DNA of 64,000 bases. Source: [Leptolyngbya] sp. JSC-1. GTDB lineage: Bacteria; Cyanobacteriota; Cyanobacteriia; Elainellales; Elainellaceae. Positions 40,928 to 50,233 of this stretch are shown piece after piece. The stretch lies in contig KL662192.1 in assembly GCA_000733415.1 (NCBI GenBank), positions 771,681 through 835,680 on the forward strand. Reading direction: 5' to 3'. Under the pieces are notes generated by a model that had not been told where the DNA came from, made no database searches, and worked only from the letters and a program-made list of their open reading frames with translations. Made by a program: the position numbers and the translations under genes. Every line of letters starts with the position of its first letter. The stretch's first letter is position 1.

Positions 40928-42355
40928 ATGGTTTTAGGTTCTGATCAAACGAGAAATTATCACAGACGGGCCGTGGGTACATTCCCTAACCGTCAAATGG
41001 CTGAACAAGCATTGCACGAATTACGAGATTCTGGCTTTCCGATGGACCGGGTTTCGGTAATTGCCAAAGACGCGGACCGGAATGATGAGATTGCTGGAGC
41101 CGATGTCAAAGGCCGCGACGCAGCTGGCAACAAAGCTGATAAAGGGGCAACTGTCGGTGCTGTTTCGGGCGGTGCTCTTGGTGGTATTACTGGCTTGCTA
41201 GTGGGCTTGGGTACATTAGCCATTCCCGGAATCGGTCCCATTATGCTGGCTGGCGCTGGAGCAACGGCCTTGGCAACTACTCTAGCTGGAGGTGCGATTG
41301 GTGCCGCTGCCGGTGGGTTGCTTGGAGCGTTGGTAGGATTGGGTATTCCAGAAGACCGGGCCAGAGTATACAACGAGCGAGTTTCGCGGGGTGAATACTT
41401 GGTTCTGGTAGATGGTACCGATACCGATATTGCTAGAGCTGAGTCGATTCTGCGTCATCGTGGTATTGAGGAGTACGGAGTTTACGATATTCCGGCTCAC
41501 TCTGCATCAGCTGGTGCTGCTACTGGTGTTGCTACTGGTGCTGCAACTACACCTGGGGTTACGGCTACCACGGCGGCTACTCCTACCACAGCAACGCCGA
41601 TTCCTCCCGCTACAACTACTGCCACCACTGCCACGACCACTCCATCTCGGATGGTGAATGCTCGCAGGCGAGCGGTTGGTGCCTTTGAAAACCGCCGCGA
41701 TGCAGAACGGGCGCTAACTGAACTGCGCGATTCTGGCTTCTCGATGGATCGAGTATCGATTATTGGTAAGGACAGCGACGGCAATATGGCAGGCGTTGAT
41801 GTCAATACAGAACGTGGCAGCAAAACTGGCAACAAAGCAGATGAAGGTGCAAAAGCTGGAGCTGCGACTGGTGCAGCCGTGGGCGGTTTAGGTGGCCTAT
41901 TGGTTGGGCTGGGCGCACTGGCGATTCCTGGTATTGGGCCTGTGATGCTGGGTGGTGCCGCTGCAACAGCCTTGGCTACAGCGTTATCAGGTGGAGCGAT
42001 TGGCGCTGCCGCCGGTGGGTTGACGGGTGGACTGGTCGGTTTGGGAATTCCTGAAGACCGAGCCAAAGTCTACAACGATCACGTCAACCGGGGCCACTAT
42101 CTAGTCATGGTGGATGGCAGTGAGGATGAGTTGCGTCGCGCTCAGTCTATTCTGAATCGTCACAATATCCGCGATTGGGATATTTATGATGCGACTGAAG
42201 TTGATCCCCAGGGTAGTGTTGCTCAACCGCACCACAGAACTACGACAGATGCTATCAGTCCTACCGATCGAATGATCAACGAGCGGACTTCGGATAGGGT
42301 CGTGGATCAGGATCCGGACGTGATTATTGTGGATCGGCGGGATGAACCTCGATAG
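40928..42355 (+). CDS. Tandemly duplicated YflT-like general stress protein with glycine-zipper helices
   Basis: About 475 residues. Two copies of one unit: RRAVGTFPNRQMAEQALHEL followed by RDSGFPMDRVSVIAKD (copy 1), RRAVGAFENRRDAERALTEL and RDSGFSMDRVSIIGKD (copy 2). Each leads into Gly/Ala-rich hydrophobic helices (GGITGLLVGLGTLAIPGIGP; GGAIGAAAGGLLGALVGLGI) and ends GEYLVLVDG / GHYLVMVDG. The linker is Thr/Ala/Pro low-complexity (VTATTAATPTTATPIPPATT). The alpha-beta end matches the YflT heat-stress fold; the glycine helices may insert in membranes. ATG 40928 has AGGAGG 9-14 nt upstream. Followed by the BON lipoprotein after 72 bp on the same strand. Confidence 0.75.
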   Translation: MVLGSDQTRNYHRRAVGTFPNRQMAEQALHELRDSGFPMDRVSVIAKDADRNDEIAGADVKGRDAAGNKADKGATVGAVSGGALGGITGLLVGLGTLAIPGIGPIMLAGAGATALATTLAGGAIGAAAGGLLGALVGLGIPEDRARVYNERVSRGEYLVLVDGTDTDIARAESILRHRGIEEYGVYDIPAHSASAGAATGVATGAATTPGVTATTAATPTTATPIPPATTTATTATTTPSRMVNARRRAVGAFENRRDAERALTELRDSGFSMDRVSIIGKDSDGNMAGVDVNTERGSKTGNKADEGAKAGAATGAAVGGLGGLLVGLGALAIPGIGPVMLGGAAATALATALSGGAIGAAAGGLTGGLVGLGIPEDRAKVYNDHVNRGHYLVMVDGSEDELRRAQSILNRHNIRDWDIYDATEVDPQGSVAQPHHRTTTDAISPTDRMINERTSDRVVDQDPDVIIVDRRDEPR

Positions 42356-42427
42356 AGGCATTTTGCCTAGTCTGGTTGAAGTGCTAACTCGAATCAATTG
42401 AAATCAAGTTTGTGAGGAATTCTCAAC

Positions 42428-42883
42428 ATGAAAAGACTAACAACAGCTCTGCTGGGTGGCTTTTTGCTGCTGGGTGCAGTCGCCTGCACTGAAACGGCTC
42501 AGACCAATACCGAAGCTCCGGATCAGCCGAGTGATACTGCTCAAGCCCCTGATGCAGGAACGGCTCAAGACACCCAGGATGATGCCACTAGTGAAATCCG
42601 CAGGAATCAACTCGAGTCGGATATTCGCGCTCGCGAGCAACGTAATGAGATTACGGGCGGAGATGCAGACCGTGCGGATGGTGACCTAGAGAGTGAAGTT
42701 CGTAGTAAATTAGAAGCGAACTTGCCTGCTAGCCAACTCTCTGTTGAAGCTGAAGATGGAGCAGTGACGGTTCGAGGCACGGTTCCAACTGAAGAACAGC
42801 TCGCTCGAATTGAACCGCTGGCAAGGGAAATCAAAGGTGTTCAAACTGTAGCAGTTGAAGCTGAGGTAGCTCCGGCTCAATAA
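42428..42883 (+). CDS. BON-domain lipoprotein
   Basis: 151 residues. Signal peptide RLTTALLGGFLLLGAVAC with lipobox GAVAC near residue 20; an acidic, Thr/Gln/Asp-rich spacer; then a BON domain (about 85-150: LESEVRSKLEANLPASQLSV, DGAVTVRGTVPTEEQLARIE, EIKGVQTVAVEAEV). BON proteins bind lipid or other membrane partners and are linked to osmotic stress (OsmY). ATG 42428 has GAGGA about 11 nt upstream. It shares the strand and spacing with the duplicated YflT-like gene and ends at an intrinsic terminator. Confidence 0.85.
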   Translation: MKRLTTALLGGFLLLGAVACTETAQTNTEAPDQPSDTAQAPDAGTAQDTQDDATSEIRRNQLESDIRAREQRNEITGGDADRADGDLESEVRSKLEANLPASQLSVEAEDGAVTVRGTVPTEEQLARIEPLAREIKGVQTVAVEAEVAPAQ

Positions 42884-42919
42884 ATTCCGCAGGATCTGGA
42901 TTCAGATTTGAACGAAATG

Positions 42920-42944
42920 AAGCTGTGGGAAACCACAGCTTTTT
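42920..42944 (+). terminator. Rho-independent terminator after the BON gene
   Basis: AAGCTGTGG (42920-42928), a GAAA tetraloop, CCACAGCTT (42933-42941) and TTT. It lies 37 bp after the stop codon. Confidence 0.8.
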
Positions 42945-43146
42945 AAACAAAATGTTTCTGAAGTACTTGCTCTTGCAACGGAATTCACCAACCAGCGACA
43001 GAGGGGGGACTGGAACAGAATATCTAAACTATAGGCATTGAGCAATTCGCACTAAGTGCGTAGGGGGCAGGTTTCCAAGCGTTTGGAAATTTGCTCCTTT
43101 TTCTAGTTTCATTCTAATCGAATGTTTCTAATTCGGTATTAAAAAT

Positions 43147-43200
43147 TATAGCCGTCGCCACGATAGTTAGGACAGAAATATTGTTGTGGCAAACACTACA
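43147..43200. mobile_element. MITE-like copy, TATAGCCGTCGCCAC family (internally deleted)
   Basis: Starts TATAGCCGTCGCCACGATAG, continues TTAGGACAG, AATATTGTTGTGG and ends GGCAAACACTACA. It shares the left half of the copy at 50426-50517 and the right terminus of the copy at 32285-32332. Confidence 0.55.
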
Positions 43201-43326
43201 TCCAAACACTACATCAATGCTTTTCTTAGTTTACTTCTGTAGACCATCACGATAAAAGTATGAGTTGATGTACAGCTTACTCACCAACTCATACTCTAAA
43301 TACTCTATTAGAAATTATCAGTCTCT

Positions 43327-43566
43327 TTAGCGGGAGTCCGTCCCTTGGTTGGGCAACCCTGGACGCGGCACAGCCCCTCCAGGAGCTTCAGACTCAGCAC
43401 CTGGGCGGACATCAGTACCGGCTTCTTGACCAGTCATGCGATAGCGCTCATCCAGTGAAGTATCGCCTTCTTCTGTAATGGGAACTTCGGTATCAAGCCC
43501 AGGGTTATCCTGCGGGTCGTTCCTAACGTCATCTTGTCGATCATCAGGAGGAGTTTTCGAGGTCAT
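43327..43566 (-). CDS. Small acidic disordered protein
   Basis: 79 residues, Asp/Glu/Pro/Gly-rich, no hydrophobic core: TPPDDRQDDVRNDPQDNPGL, then ITEEGDTSLDERYRMTGQEA and GGAVPRPGLPNQGTDSR. ATG 43566 has AAGGAG 7-12 nt upstream, a clear ribosome-binding site, so it is probably translated. Intrinsically disordered, like small stress or desiccation proteins. No domain known. Stands alone near other stress-type genes. Confidence 0.6.
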   Translation of the reverse strand: MTSKTPPDDRQDDVRNDPQDNPGLDTEVPITEEGDTSLDERYRMTGQEAGTDVRPGAESEAPGGAVPRPGLPNQGTDSR

Positions 43567-43811
43567 GATTTTTCTCCTTAATCGTTAATATGTATTGCCG
43601 GTAGTTGGGTGGCGTTGCCGCCGTTTTGTAGAGACTGTGTGCGAGACTCTTAACAGTTACCTGCTCTCCAGGACAAGTAAAGATATTGAAGCGATTTGTC
43701 TTATAGAATACTGGCTGCCTGTTGGTTGGGCTTCCACCTTAGGATAAATTCGACTCTGTTAAAAGGCAGAGATACGATGAAGTGATGCAGTGATGTATAT
43801 CGCTAATTGAG

Positions 43812-44984
43812 TTAAACTTCCAGGATAAAAATCGAGCCTTGGGGTTGATTGGGTTCAATGCAAATGCTGCCACCGTGAACCTCAACCACCATTTTGCAAA
43901 ATGCTAATCCTAACCCTAGTTGGGGTACACCTTTGACTAAGTCGCCGATGGTGAACTTTTCAAAAATCTGTTGCTGGAGGTCTTCGGTGATTCCCAAACC
44001 TTGGTCGATCACAGAAATTTTGGCTTGTTTGCAGCGTGAGTTCGTGGCGGCAATCGTTGGATAGGCGACTTCTACAATCACTGAACGATTGGCAGGAGAA
44101 AATTTAATCGCATTTGAGATCAAATTGTCCAAAACGCGACGGAACAAATTAGCGTCGATAGAAACACTCTGTTTCTGGTCGGGAAGTTGAGCAACTAGCT
44201 GAATCTGCTTTTGGTCGGCAATTGCTCGTAAATGCTCGACCACTTCCATCACCAGATAATTCAAATCAACCTCAGTGCAGCTGAGGATCAGCTTTCCCGA
44301 TTCCATCTTGGCCATGACCAACAAATCATTGATCATGGCCTCTAGCTGCTGAGCGGTTGATTGAATCACCTCAGCACTCTGTCTAGCTCGATCTTGCAGT
44401 TCCCCTCGACGCAGGAGAAAATCGCTGTAGAGCAGAATTGTGGTGAGGGGATTGCGCAAATCATGCACGATCATCCGCGATAGGTCTTCGCGCAGTTCTA
44501 GCATTTCTTTCAAGGTGGCCTCCGCCTGCTTACGCTCTTGAATTTCCTGCTGAAGCTGGGCATTTTGCTGTTCTAACTGCCGCCGCATGTTGAGCAAACT
44601 TAGCTGATTTTCGACCCGCACCAGCACTTCCTCTAGGTGAAACGGCTTGGTAATGTAGTCTACTCCTCCAACCGAAAAGGCTTTGACTTTATCGATAACT
44701 TCGTTCAGCGCACTAATAAAAACGACCGGAATCCGATAGGTCTGCGGATCGGCTTTTAACGCCATGCAAACGTCATATCCGTCCATGTCAGGCATGTGGA
44801 TGTCGAGCAGTATCAAATCAGGTGGGGCGGCTTTTACGGCTTGCAATGCGAACAGGCCACTGGTTACACCGCGAACATCATATCCACGCTCGGTCAACAT
44901 GCTGGATAGGACATGCAAATTTTCGGGTGTGTCATCGACCACCACAATTCTTGCTCTAGAGAACTCTGCCCGCGTCTGAGCCAT
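43812..44984 (-). CDS. Response regulator-histidine kinase hybrid
   Basis: 390 residues. An N-terminal receiver (VVDDTPENLHVL; phospho-Asp in LLDIHMPDMDG near 60; KPF near 110) is followed by a coiled coil (QLEQQNAQLQQEIQERKQAE), a HisKA helix with HDLRNPLTTILLYSDFLL (His near 173) and a HATPase with NLISNAIKFSPANRSVIVEV and QIFEKFTIGD. The receiver domain comes first, so the protein may relay the signal from the kinase directly upstream. Its start codon overlaps the stop of that gene by one base (TAATG), so the two are translationally coupled. Partner and input unknown. Confidence 0.88.
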   Translation of the reverse strand: MAQTRAEFSRARIVVVDDTPENLHVLSSMLTERGYDVRGVTSGLFALQAVKAAPPDLILLDIHMPDMDGYDVCMALKADPQTYRIPVVFISALNEVIDKVKAFSVGGVDYITKPFHLEEVLVRVENQLSLLNMRRQLEQQNAQLQQEIQERKQAEATLKEMLELREDLSRMIVHDLRNPLTTILLYSDFLLRRGELQDRARQSAEVIQSTAQQLEAMINDLLVMAKMESGKLILSCTEVDLNYLVMEVVEHLRAIADQKQIQLVAQLPDQKQSVSIDANLFRRVLDNLISNAIKFSPANRSVIVEVAYPTIAATNSRCKQAKISVIDQGLGITEDLQQQIFEKFTIGDLVKGVPQLGLGLAFCKMVVEVHGGSICIEPNQPQGSIFILEV

Positions 44985-47887
44985 TAACCTTCCTGCTGCA
45001 AGATTTCGTTAGCATAATCTGTAATCTTATCGAATCGGAAGTTATTCACCAAATCGGTGAGGCTATGGATCAGCAGCGTTTGAGTTGCCGGAATTTGCTC
45101 GATCAGCTGCAAGATTTGCTTACCGTCAAGTTGTAGTGCTGTTTGTCGTAGTGTTCTTACCCAATCAACGGGCATGAGCGCTAGAGCCGCTTCCAACGAT
45201 GGCAGGCTGTCTGGTTCGGTCGGTTCAGCCGCTGCGACTAGCTCGCTGGCTGCGTAAACATAACGCACACCCAAATGGGCTGCTATCTTCTCAAAAATAG
45301 TGGACTCACGAAACGGTTTCCGGACAAAATCGTCGCAGCCTGCCTTAAAAACTGCCATTTGGTCTTCTTCAAACGTACTAGCCGTGAGGGCAATAATTTT
45401 CGTAACGCGAGCAGCCAATCTATCTTCTCCCTCTTCCCCCTCTTCCCCCTCTTCCCCCTGCTCCCATGCCCGAATCTGCTGCGTTGCCTCATAGCCATTC
45501 ATCACCGGCATTCGCATATCCATCCAAATCAGGTGGGGCTGCCACTGTTGCCATTGCTCTAGCGCCTGCTGACCGTTCTCTGCTTCGCAGACTTCAAATC
45601 CGATTGGCGTCAGCAGTCTGATCAAAACCTGACGATTTTCCCAGCGGTCGTCTACGATCAGAATCCGGTAGGTTGGCTGATCGGCAGCTAACCCAATGAC
45701 CCGTTGTAAGGAGGACTGAGCCGGTTGCTCGGCTGTTTCTGTCGGTTGAACCTGGATATCGAACTGAAAGCGGGTGCCTTGATTGACAGTACTGGTAACG
45801 GTGAGTTTGCCACCCATGAGCTGAACAAACTGGCGACTGATTGGTAAGCCCAACCCTGTTCCCTGCTGCGAGCGTCGCCCGGTTTCGCTTTGGGTGAAGG
45901 GTTCAAAGATGGCTTCTAGTTCATCCGCCGCAATACCGGGGCCGGTGTCCTCCACTTCAAAATGGATTGTGATTGGTTGAATGTCGCCCGGTTGTTGATT
46001 TATTGTTTGTTGGCTATCAAAATCTGAAGATGCTACTTCACTGGCTGTGCCTAATTTATAACTGTGATTAACTGTTGCTCGGACTATGACATGTCCGGTT
46101 TCAGTAAATTTAATCGCGTTACTCAGCAGATTGATCAAAACCTGCCGCAGCTTGCTTTCGTCTGCTTTGATAGACAGAGGTAGGTCAGAACTAGATTCAA
46201 AAATCAGCTGTAGATGTTTAGATTCGGCCCTCAGTCTAAACATTTCTTTCAACGTATTCAAAAAGCTTCGTAAATCAAAGCAATTTTGGTTCAGAGTAAT
46301 GCGTCTAGCTTCGATTTTTGACATCTCCAGCACATCATTAATCATTTCTAGTAGGTGTTCACCGCTGTGACTGATGATGTGCAAGTTTTCCTGCTGTCTG
46401 GTAGTGAGAAGCGGATCGCGGCTCATGATTTGGGTAAAGCCAAGAATCGCGTTCAGCGGTGTGCGCAGCTCGTGGCTCATGTTAGCCAAAAATTCACTTT
46501 TGGCCTGGTTGGCGGCATCGGCTGCTTCCTTTGCCGTCTTTAGCTCGGCGGTTCTTTGTTCGACGCGATTCTCCAGTTCCGCGTTGGTGCGTTCCAGGGC
46601 AGTAAAAGAGGCTTGGAGCTGTCCGGCCATTTGGTTGAAGGACTGGGATAAACCCGCTAGTTCGTCAATTCCTTCCCCATCAACCCGTTGATTGAATTCA
46701 CCGCTGGCAATGGCTCTGGACGATTCTCGCAGGCGACGAATCGGCTGGCTGATCCAGCGAGAGGTGAGAATTCCTAATCCGATGGCCACCCCAAGCGCCG
46801 TCAAGCATAACAGGATCGTGGTGCGAGTGTTGGCATTGATTTGGGCCATAAAATCGGACTCCGGCACAGCCACGACAATCAGCCAATCTAAGCCTCGGCC
46901 ATCGCTCAAGGGCGTCACCTGCAGAAATTGTCTGGCTCCGTCAATTTCGAAATCGAGTTGATGCGATTGATTGATCTGGCGAAAATCTCCAAACTGATTC
47001 AGCAGAGCTTGCGCAGCCTGTCGAGTCAGTAAATTCTGGCTGGCTGTGGCTGGAATCCGCTGGGTACTGTTGCCAGTTTGAATAAAGGCCGGATCGGTGG
47101 TGGAGGTACTGACGAGATCGCCGGTTCGCTCCATGATGAATACCTGTCCAGTTTTACCCACTTGAAAGCTGCGCAGAAATTCATTCACCTGCTCGCCACA
47201 GAGAAAGGCCGTACCCAAGACGCCCTGAAACTTGCCTTGGTTGTCGTACATGGGTTCAGCCGCGCTCAGGGCCAGACCGCCATCGGCTGAGACGTAGATT
47301 GGACTCCAGACTGGTTTTCCAGCCGCTATCGCCCCTTTATACCAAGGGCGCACCCGCGTATCGAGTTTAGGGCCAATTTGGGGTGGTTGCTTGCGCCGAC
47401 CCTGCTCATCGGTGGGATAGTAGTAAACCTCGCCAGTCGGTTGAGGTTGGTAAATCACATCGATTTGATGCTTGCCATCGGGTAGGCGTCTAGCGCCAAT
47501 GTATTCTCCTGCGGGTGTGCCAATGAAGGTGTGAGTCACTTGAGGAAAGGTTTTGATCTGTCGCCAAAAGTAGCGTTCGCGGCTGGGCAGATCCGATAAA
47601 TCTAACTGACCGAGGCTGAGAGCATTGGCATTCAGTTGGTTGATCAGGTGGGGAACCTCCATGCCGGTTTGCAAACGTTCCTGCACCCGCGTTGCCACTT
47701 CGTTGCGCAGTTGGGCCGCTACCGTGTTGACTGCCTCCCGTCCGTTACGCAAAGACAGCCAGCCGGTCAATCCCACTGTGGCAAAAATTTGCAGAACAAA
47801 GGGCACAACTAGCACCCAACGCAGCGGCAGTTTGTAGGTAGACTTGGCAGCCGGATGGCCAACAGGGAAATCAAGCGCTTTTGTCAT
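44984..47887 (-). CDS. Cache-HAMP-histidine kinase-receiver hybrid sensor
   Basis: 967 residues. A transmembrane helix near 22-45, a large periplasmic dCache-type sensor (PQPTGEVYYYPTDEQGRRKQ, RPWYKGAIAAGKPVWSPIYV), a second helix near 350-370, HAMP (RWISQPIRRLRESSRAIASG), HisKA with ANMSHELRTPLNAILGFTQI (His near 470), HATPase (LINLLSNAIKFTETGHVI, GTGLGLPISRQFVQLMG) and a C-terminal receiver (LIVDDRWENRQVL, MDMRMPVMNGYEATQQIR, DDFVRKPF). An Hpt-like helical end may follow (about 860-967). A Gly/Glu run (EEGEEGEEGEE) in the receiver comes from a 9-bp repeat (about 45434-45464). The ligand is unknown; Cache domains often sense amino acids or organic acids. Confidence 0.88.
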   Translation of the reverse strand: MTKALDFPVGHPAAKSTYKLPLRWVLVVPFVLQIFATVGLTGWLSLRNGREAVNTVAAQLRNEVATRVQERLQTGMEVPHLINQLNANALSLGQLDLSDLPSRERYFWRQIKTFPQVTHTFIGTPAGEYIGARRLPDGKHQIDVIYQPQPTGEVYYYPTDEQGRRKQPPQIGPKLDTRVRPWYKGAIAAGKPVWSPIYVSADGGLALSAAEPMYDNQGKFQGVLGTAFLCGEQVNEFLRSFQVGKTGQVFIMERTGDLVSTSTTDPAFIQTGNSTQRIPATASQNLLTRQAAQALLNQFGDFRQINQSHQLDFEIDGARQFLQVTPLSDGRGLDWLIVVAVPESDFMAQINANTRTTILLCLTALGVAIGLGILTSRWISQPIRRLRESSRAIASGEFNQRVDGEGIDELAGLSQSFNQMAGQLQASFTALERTNAELENRVEQRTAELKTAKEAADAANQAKSEFLANMSHELRTPLNAILGFTQIMSRDPLLTTRQQENLHIISHSGEHLLEMINDVLEMSKIEARRITLNQNCFDLRSFLNTLKEMFRLRAESKHLQLIFESSSDLPLSIKADESKLRQVLINLLSNAIKFTETGHVIVRATVNHSYKLGTASEVASSDFDSQQTINQQPGDIQPITIHFEVEDTGPGIAADELEAIFEPFTQSETGRRSQQGTGLGLPISRQFVQLMGGKLTVTSTVNQGTRFQFDIQVQPTETAEQPAQSSLQRVIGLAADQPTYRILIVDDRWENRQVLIRLLTPIGFEVCEAENGQQALEQWQQWQPHLIWMDMRMPVMNGYEATQQIRAWEQGEEGEEGEEGEDRLAARVTKIIALTASTFEEDQMAVFKAGCDDFVRKPFRESTIFEKIAAHLGVRYVYAASELVAAAEPTEPDSLPSLEAALALMPVDWVRTLRQTALQLDGKQILQLIEQIPATQTLLIHSLTDLVNNFRFDKITDYANEILQQEG

Positions 47888-47937
47888 TTGATCTTCGACC
47901 TTTGTGATCTGTGGAACAGTGTCATAACCCAGATGAT

Positions 47938-48369
47938 TTATTCTGGATCAGAACGCCATGCTAGGCGAAATCCTGTTGCCTCTGGTGTATATTCGGCGTT
48001 CATTGCCGCGTGAAATTTTTCAGTGGTGCGATCAAGAACGTTCTTGGGAATGGCTTGCCAATCAGCAAAACTATTCCAGTGAATCACTATTACTAACTCA
48101 TCGGGGCGGTCTGGATTCGTCCAGATTTCTTTGGTTTGAAACCCTGGATAGCTGGACAAAACAGGCGTCCAAATCGCCGCGTCTTGTGCAATGAAGTCAG
48201 GCTGCTGCGCAGCTGGAACTTGAAATTTCAACCATTCTACGGCTGGCAATTCGGCTGAGGTCAGCGTTTGGGCGGTGGCTATTGGGGTAAATGTCAGAAC
48301 TGCCAATCCTACCATCAGCGATAATGCGAACGGAATTACCAGGCTGAATTTTTGTTTGAGTTGATTCAT
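47938..48369 (-). CDS. TIGR03792-family exported protein
   Basis: About 143 residues. The signal peptide (MNQLKQKFSLVIPFALSLMV, cleavage near TPIATAQ) precedes a single alpha-beta domain: VEWLKFQVPAAQQPDFIAQD, FQTKEIWTNPDRPDELVIVI, WQAIPKNVLDRTTEKFHAAM. These match the TIGR03792 family, small cyanobacterial proteins related to dimeric alpha-beta barrels. Function unknown, expected periplasmic. ATG 48369 (with GTGAGG just upstream) is favoured over GTG 48378. The gene ends about 50 bp before the start of the hybrid kinase. Confidence 0.8.
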   Translation of the reverse strand: MNQLKQKFSLVIPFALSLMVGLAVLTFTPIATAQTLTSAELPAVEWLKFQVPAAQQPDFIAQDAAIWTPVLSSYPGFQTKEIWTNPDRPDELVIVIHWNSFADWQAIPKNVLDRTTEKFHAAMNAEYTPEATGFRLAWRSDPE

Positions 48370-48679
48370 TATCCTCACTCTGATTCAATCAGAGAAAATC
48401 ATTAGTTTAGAGGCTAAGCCTTCCTGAGGAGGAAATCAAGCCCGGGTGTGCCAATGAATCAGCCGCACGAAATCTCACGGTCTTATGCGTACAAGTGCGA
48501 AACAGCTAATTTGAGTAGAGGATTCTAGCCCTCAGCCAACGGAACTACGCCAACCAGTAACGAAAACGGTGGATGTACACTAGGAATGGTAGGGGGGCAG
48601 TTTGAGTAGCCTTCAGCAGCTTGACAGCAATTTCTTTAACGATCCATCAAGCTGCCTGTAGGGTAAATGGCTTGTTAAC
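48370..48679. other. Intergenic region
   Basis: About 300 bp with no gene or clear repeat; nothing further recognised. Confidence 0.4.
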
Positions 48680-50233
48680 CTAATTGAGCGAGGATTCTCT
48701 GTTTAGCTCAGAATGAGAAGATTGTCTGATACTAAACATTGTTATTTCTTCAGGTGCATCTGATTGCTCATTGAGTATGTTCATGTCATTTAAGTTAGTT
48801 GTAGTGGGAAAATGCCTGCTAAATGGCCAGCTAATTTGTTGAATTAGTAAATTTGTCGTATACTTCAGCGTCACTGTTTGTTGACCAGTGTGAATACAGC
48901 TCGACGCGGTGGTGATTTCAATTAGAGCACATCGTTGGAGTTTAGCAATGGCCTGCATCAGTTCACTGGTTGAGATTGAATAGGCAAGTCCTTCCTGTAG
49001 CTCCTCCAAAGTAACTGGCTTTTGGTTGAGCGCTAACCAACTCAGCAGATCTTGGGGTATTCTGCCAAGTCGGTTGAGGTGCGATTCCAATAACTCCTGC
49101 ACCTCTTCGATCAGGAAGGGGCTGTGGTCAAGCAGAGTCAGAAAAGCTGTAATACTGCTGCCAAACAGATTGCGAATTGTCGATACAACTAGGTTTAGCG
49201 CTAGGGGATTACCTGCATAGCGCTCGGTTAGGGCCGCCCACTCGCTTGCTGCGCCGATCAGATTGCCCTTGGCTTGAGCGAGTTGCTGAACCGCGGTTGG
49301 GGATAGTCCACCCAGATGCAGGCAGCGAACGGGAAAGGCTTCGCCCTCAAGCCTGGATAGCTGGTGTGGGTATTCTCTAGAGGTAAACAGAACACAGCTT
49401 CTGTGATTCGCTTCGCCTAGTTTAGTTAGTAGCTGCATATATTCAGCCTGATATTCTACATTTTCTAACTGACTCCTATCATCTGTCGTTATCTGACTCG
49501 GCAAAATGGTTTCTACTCCGTCCAGTATAATTAAACAGCGGTGGGCGCGTAGGTATTTAATCAGGACTTGGCTGTCTGGCTTCTCGCTCTGATTGCTCTG
49601 ATTGCTCTGATTGCTCTGATTGCTCTGATTGAATTGTTGTCCTAATAGGGTTTGGAGCAGTTCGGTGAGGAGTTGACCGGGTGATAGAGTGGAGCTGAGA
49701 CTGCGCCAGATTACAAATTCAAACTCATCTCGATGTAATTGGCTATACTGAGCGGCTAAAGCCGTTTTGCCGATTCCACCCAGCCCCAGTAGTCCGACCA
49801 AACGACAGCGATCCGATCCAATCCAGTTCTCAAGGGTTCGCAACTCGCCAGTGCGGCCACAAAAGAACGCTGGTTCTGGAACTTCTTCCCAAATTGGACA
49901 TGTAGGTCTGTCGCAGTGCGGTTCTATGTAGGAGCCTACTTCCTGACTCGAGTTAGTGGAGTTTGGCGCAGTACGGTCAGTAGTCTGACGATGCGATGGA
50001 TCGTTGGCCGGATGCGGTTCTGCTACTGTTTGCCAATCTACCCCGACCGCTTCGCAGATGGCGATAAACATCTCGCTACGGATTGCCTGACCAGCCCAAA
50101 AGCGACTCAGCGTTGCTCTTGATGTAAATGCCTGACTGCACCAAACTTCAGCCGTTTTGTTCCACCGTTTCTTGCGCCTAGCTTGGTCCACGAGGCCGAG
50201 TCCGCCTGGAGATGCCTTAATAGAGTCGATCAT
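48680..50233 (-). CDS. HTH-NB-ARC STAND ATPase without repeat domain
   Basis: 517 residues. An N-terminal HTH-like region (about 15-65; TSRATLSRFWAGQAIRSEMF) precedes a Pro/Ser/Thr linker and an NB-ARC ATPase: FFCGRTGELRTLENWI, LLGLGGIGKTALAAQY (P-loop near 150), LIILDGVETIL (Walker B near 235), GNPLALNLVVSTI (GxP). A winged helix follows (about 380-440; LLSWLALNQKPVTLEELQEG). The large STAND relatives usually add a WD40 or TPR sensor here; this one ends after about 75 polar residues. Near residue 200 lies a Gln-Ser-Asn repeat made by a 9-bp DNA repeat (49586-49630). STAND proteins signal cell stress and phage infection; a regulatory or defence role is possible. Confidence 0.8.
   Translation of the reverse strand: MIDSIKASPGGLGLVDQARRKKRWNKTAEVWCSQAFTSRATLSRFWAGQAIRSEMFIAICEAVGVDWQTVAEPHPANDPSHRQTTDRTAPNSTNSSQEVGSYIEPHCDRPTCPIWEEVPEPAFFCGRTGELRTLENWIGSDRCRLVGLLGLGGIGKTALAAQYSQLHRDEFEFVIWRSLSSTLSPGQLLTELLQTLLGQQFNQSNQSNQSNQSNQSEKPDSQVLIKYLRAHRCLIILDGVETILPSQITTDDRSQLENVEYQAEYMQLLTKLGEANHRSCVLFTSREYPHQLSRLEGEAFPVRCLHLGGLSPTAVQQLAQAKGNLIGAASEWAALTERYAGNPLALNLVVSTIRNLFGSSITAFLTLLDHSPFLIEEVQELLESHLNRLGRIPQDLLSWLALNQKPVTLEELQEGLAYSISTSELMQAIAKLQRCALIEITTASSCIHTGQQTVTLKYTTNLLIQQISWPFSRHFPTTTNLNDMNILNEQSDAPEEITMFSIRQSSHSELNRESSLN
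49586..49630. repeat. 9-bp in-frame tandem repeat (GCTCTGATT x5) in the NB-ARC gene
   Basis: Five identical units, encoding repeated N-Q-S on the gene strand. As 9 is a multiple of 3, slippage would lengthen or shorten the linker without changing frame. Confidence 0.85.

Larger units (their letters stand above)
42884..43326. other. Intergenic region with terminator and MITE
   Basis: Contains the BON gene terminator (42920-42944), a hairpin TTTCCAA/TTGGAAA at 43072-43089, and a MITE copy at 43147-43200. No gene seen. Confidence 0.5.

Noticed and set aside
45434..45464. C/T-rich repeat as a regulatory element
   Set aside because: It is a 9-bp in-frame repeat within the hybrid kinase gene encoding Glu-Glu-Gly; a coding feature.
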